DNA of 16,788 bases from positions 1 to 16,788 of the forward strand of contig NZ_CABFMD010000014.1 of the NCBI RefSeq assembly GCF_901875555.1, read 5' to 3'. The position numbers and the translations under genes were made by a program. This stretch comes from Streptococcus parasanguinis. Lineage in GTDB: Bacteria; Bacillota; Bacilli; Lactobacillales; Streptococcaceae. The notes below the pieces were generated by a model. It was not told the DNA's origin, made no database searches, and saw nothing but the letters and a program-made list of their open reading frames with translations. Of the stretch, positions 15,255 to 16,788 are shown piece by piece; the first letter of the stretch is position 1; each line of letters begins with the position of its first letter.

Positions 15255-16788
15255 ATGGATAATAGAAAAAATATCAAAATTTTCACATTTATCCTTGCTT
15301 TATTAACGGTTCTCTTCACTCTCAGCCTGACCAAAACGTCAGCCGAGACACCTGGAGTAACCATTACTGGGAAATTTGTAGATACCATTTTAAATGTTCA
15401 AGTGTCTAACAATGAAGGTGGGAATCTTGATTGGGAATTAGGACAATGGGCAACATTCCGAATCAATGCCGACTTTAACTTAGCCGGTAAGGATGTTAAA
15501 GCAGGGGATACAACCGATATCACTGTATCAGATGCTTTGATTATTACATCACAAAGCTTTGATATTAAAGATGAACAGACCAATGAAGTCATTGCTCATG
15601 CAACAGTGGATAAGGATAATAAAAAGATTTCATTAACTTATACGGATTATGCAGAGAAACATTCAGATACACATGGTAATTTTTATTTCTACGCTCGTAT
15701 CGACTTCAAGAAGCACCCTCAACAAGGAGAAATTCCGGTTGAAGTGACGGTTAACAACAAAACAACTATTGCAGGTAAAGTTACCTTTAAAGGTGTTGGT
15801 GATGGTAATCCAAACCTTTTAAAGAAAACAAGTTGGGTTCACTCAGATGATCCTAAGACTATTTCCTATGGCATTTCTGTAAACCAACTAAAGCAAAATA
15901 TTAAAAATGTAACCGTAGAAGACAATTTGCAATTTACCAATGCTTCTTATGTTAAAGATAGTTTTCGTGTGACAAAAGGTGAGATGTCTTATGTCGATGG
16001 TGAATGGCAATTTAATAATACTAAGGATGTAACCAATGAACATCCTATTACTGTTGGTGAAAATGGTCAATCATTTGTTGTGAATCTTGGAGATATCAGT
16101 GAGACGGATCAATACCGTATTACGTATGATGTCCACTTAAATTATTCACCAGCCGATGGGGAAATTTTAAGTAACCAAGCTACCTTAAAAGGGAAAGATA
16201 TAGAAACTAAAGTAGCCATCAACAAAGCTGCAGTTCAAATTGCAGGTGGTTCTGGTGTCGGTTATGTCTTTACCATTCATATCCATAAAGTGGGCGACGA
16301 AAATCAACCACTTGCTGGAGCTAAATTCAAAGTGGTACGTCAAGCCAACAACCAAGTAATCGGTGAATATGTGACCGATAAAGATGGGAATATCACAGTC
16401 AATGGTCTTTTAAAAGATAAATACATCTTAACGGAATCTGAAGCACCAGCTGGATATGTGATTACTGTTGCGGATACAGTTGTAAATGCTGAAGACTTTA
16501 GTGGAACTGATAAATCAGTGACGAAGACAATCGTCAATCCAAAAGCAAAACCTAAAGCAACTCAAGCTACCATCGAATTAGATAAAACTCTGACAGGACG
16601 TGATCTAACAGATGGCGAATTCAGCTTTGAATTGTACGAGGGTGCTAACAAGCTTCAAACTGTTACAAACAAAAACGGAAAAGTAACATTTGCACCAATT
16701 GAGTACACCGAAGAAGGTGAACACACTTACACTGTTAAGGAAGTAGCTGGAAATACCCCAGGTATTACCTATGACAAGACTGATAAAC
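15255..16788 (+). CDS. Secreted pilin-like surface protein with CnaB/SpaA and pilin isopeptide domains, N-terminal 511 codons
   Basis: An LPXTG-type surface protein is expected; the C-terminus lies past the window. Residues 1-30 are a Sec signal (MDNRKNIKIF, hydrophobic 9-25, cleavage likely after TSA). About 31-325 looks like two beta-rich adhesive domains of the collagen-adhesin fold (DITVSDALIITSQ; YGISVNQLKQNIKNVTVED). About 338-405 is a SpaA/CnaB domain, with Lys345 (HIHKVG) and Glu394 (TESEAPAGY) as the likely isopeptide pair. From about 437 a pilin isopeptide-linkage (FctA-like) domain begins, with Lys444 and Glu496 (YTVKEVAG). Start ATG 15255 follows AAGGGGA; an in-frame ATG at 15234 is possible but places the ribosome site inside the gene. 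Pilin, tip adhesin or single anchored adhesin cannot be told apart here. Confidence 0.9.
   Translation, partial: MDNRKNIKIFTFILALLTVLFTLSLTKTSAETPGVTITGKFVDTILNVQVSNNEGGNLDWELGQWATFRINADFNLAGKDVKAGDTTDITVSDALIITSQSFDIKDEQTNEVIAHATVDKDNKKISLTYTDYAEKHSDTHGNFYFYARIDFKKHPQQGEIPVEVTVNNKTTIAGKVTFKGVGDGNPNLLKKTSWVHSDDPKTISYGISVNQLKQNIKNVTVEDNLQFTNASYVKDSFRVTKGEMSYVDGEWQFNNTKDVTNEHPITVGENGQSFVVNLGDISETDQYRITYDVHLNYSPADGEILSNQATLKGKDIETKVAINKAAVQIAGGSGVGYVFTIHIHKVGDENQPLAGAKFKVVRQANNQVIGEYVTDKDGNITVNGLLKDKYILTESEAPAGYVITVADTVVNAEDFSGTDKSVTKTIVNPKAKPKATQATIELDKTLTGRDLTDGEFSFELYEGANKLQTVTNKNGKVTFAPIEYTEEGEHTYTVKEVAGNTPGITYDKTDK

Noticed and set aside
15143..15592. Minus-strand frames opposite the pilin-like gene
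   Set aside because: No ribosome sites, and the plus strand encodes a clear signal peptide and domain series.

Overview
The window looks like chromosomal DNA from an oral viridans Streptococcus of the mitis/sanguinis/parasanguinis type. This rests on near-identity to remembered streptococcal RadA, Dut, EstA and carbonic anhydrase sequences, the conserved order dut - histidine phosphatase - radA - carbonic anhydrase, the rnjB-estA pair, and a serine-rich-repeat adhesin with the long 'MFFKR...[12 protein letters not shown]' signal of Fap1/GspB-type proteins. The exact species cannot be fixed from sequence reading alone. No rRNA, tRNA, CRISPR array, phage or IS transposase was seen.

Layout. 1-3787 (minus) is the N-terminal 1262 codons of a serine-rich-repeat glycoprotein; its C-terminus, and any accessory Sec/glycosyltransferase genes, lie off the left edge. 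4020-5477 (minus) is gltX. 5662-8176 (minus) holds rnjB (RNase J2, GTG start) followed by estA (tributyrin-type esterase), with a terminator-like hairpin between them. 8380-8922 (minus) is an unrecognised 180-residue protein preceded by an unusually long leader of about 435 nt, with its own promoter and several nested helices. 9617-11244 (minus) is a two-gene ABC importer (ATPase and permease) without a neighbouring binding-protein gene. 11718-14831 (minus) is carbonic anhydrase, then the tightly packed dut - phosphatase - radA operon read from right to left. From 15045 the strand switches: a promoter with an adjacent inverted repeat drives a secreted, pilin-like CnaB/isopeptide surface protein (15255 to the right edge, incomplete).

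The two ends are surface adhesins and the middle is mainly housekeeping: tRNA charging, mRNA decay, dUTP removal, recombination/transformation and CO2 hydration. Almost every transcription unit has a readable sigma-A promoter and an intrinsic terminator.

The most interesting items are: (1) the structured leader at about 8923-9357, closed by an 18-bp helix whose two arms are about 270 nt apart and whose one imperfect pair is a G-U only if the minus strand is the RNA; I could not match it to any RNA family I know. (2) radA appears to have no ATG, GTG or TTG start able to include its zinc finger, so it probably starts at ATC. (3) The higher-order repeat structure of the adhesin. (4) The ABC importer lacking a binding protein. 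(5) A perfect 8-bp inverted repeat abutting the -35 box of the pilin-like gene.
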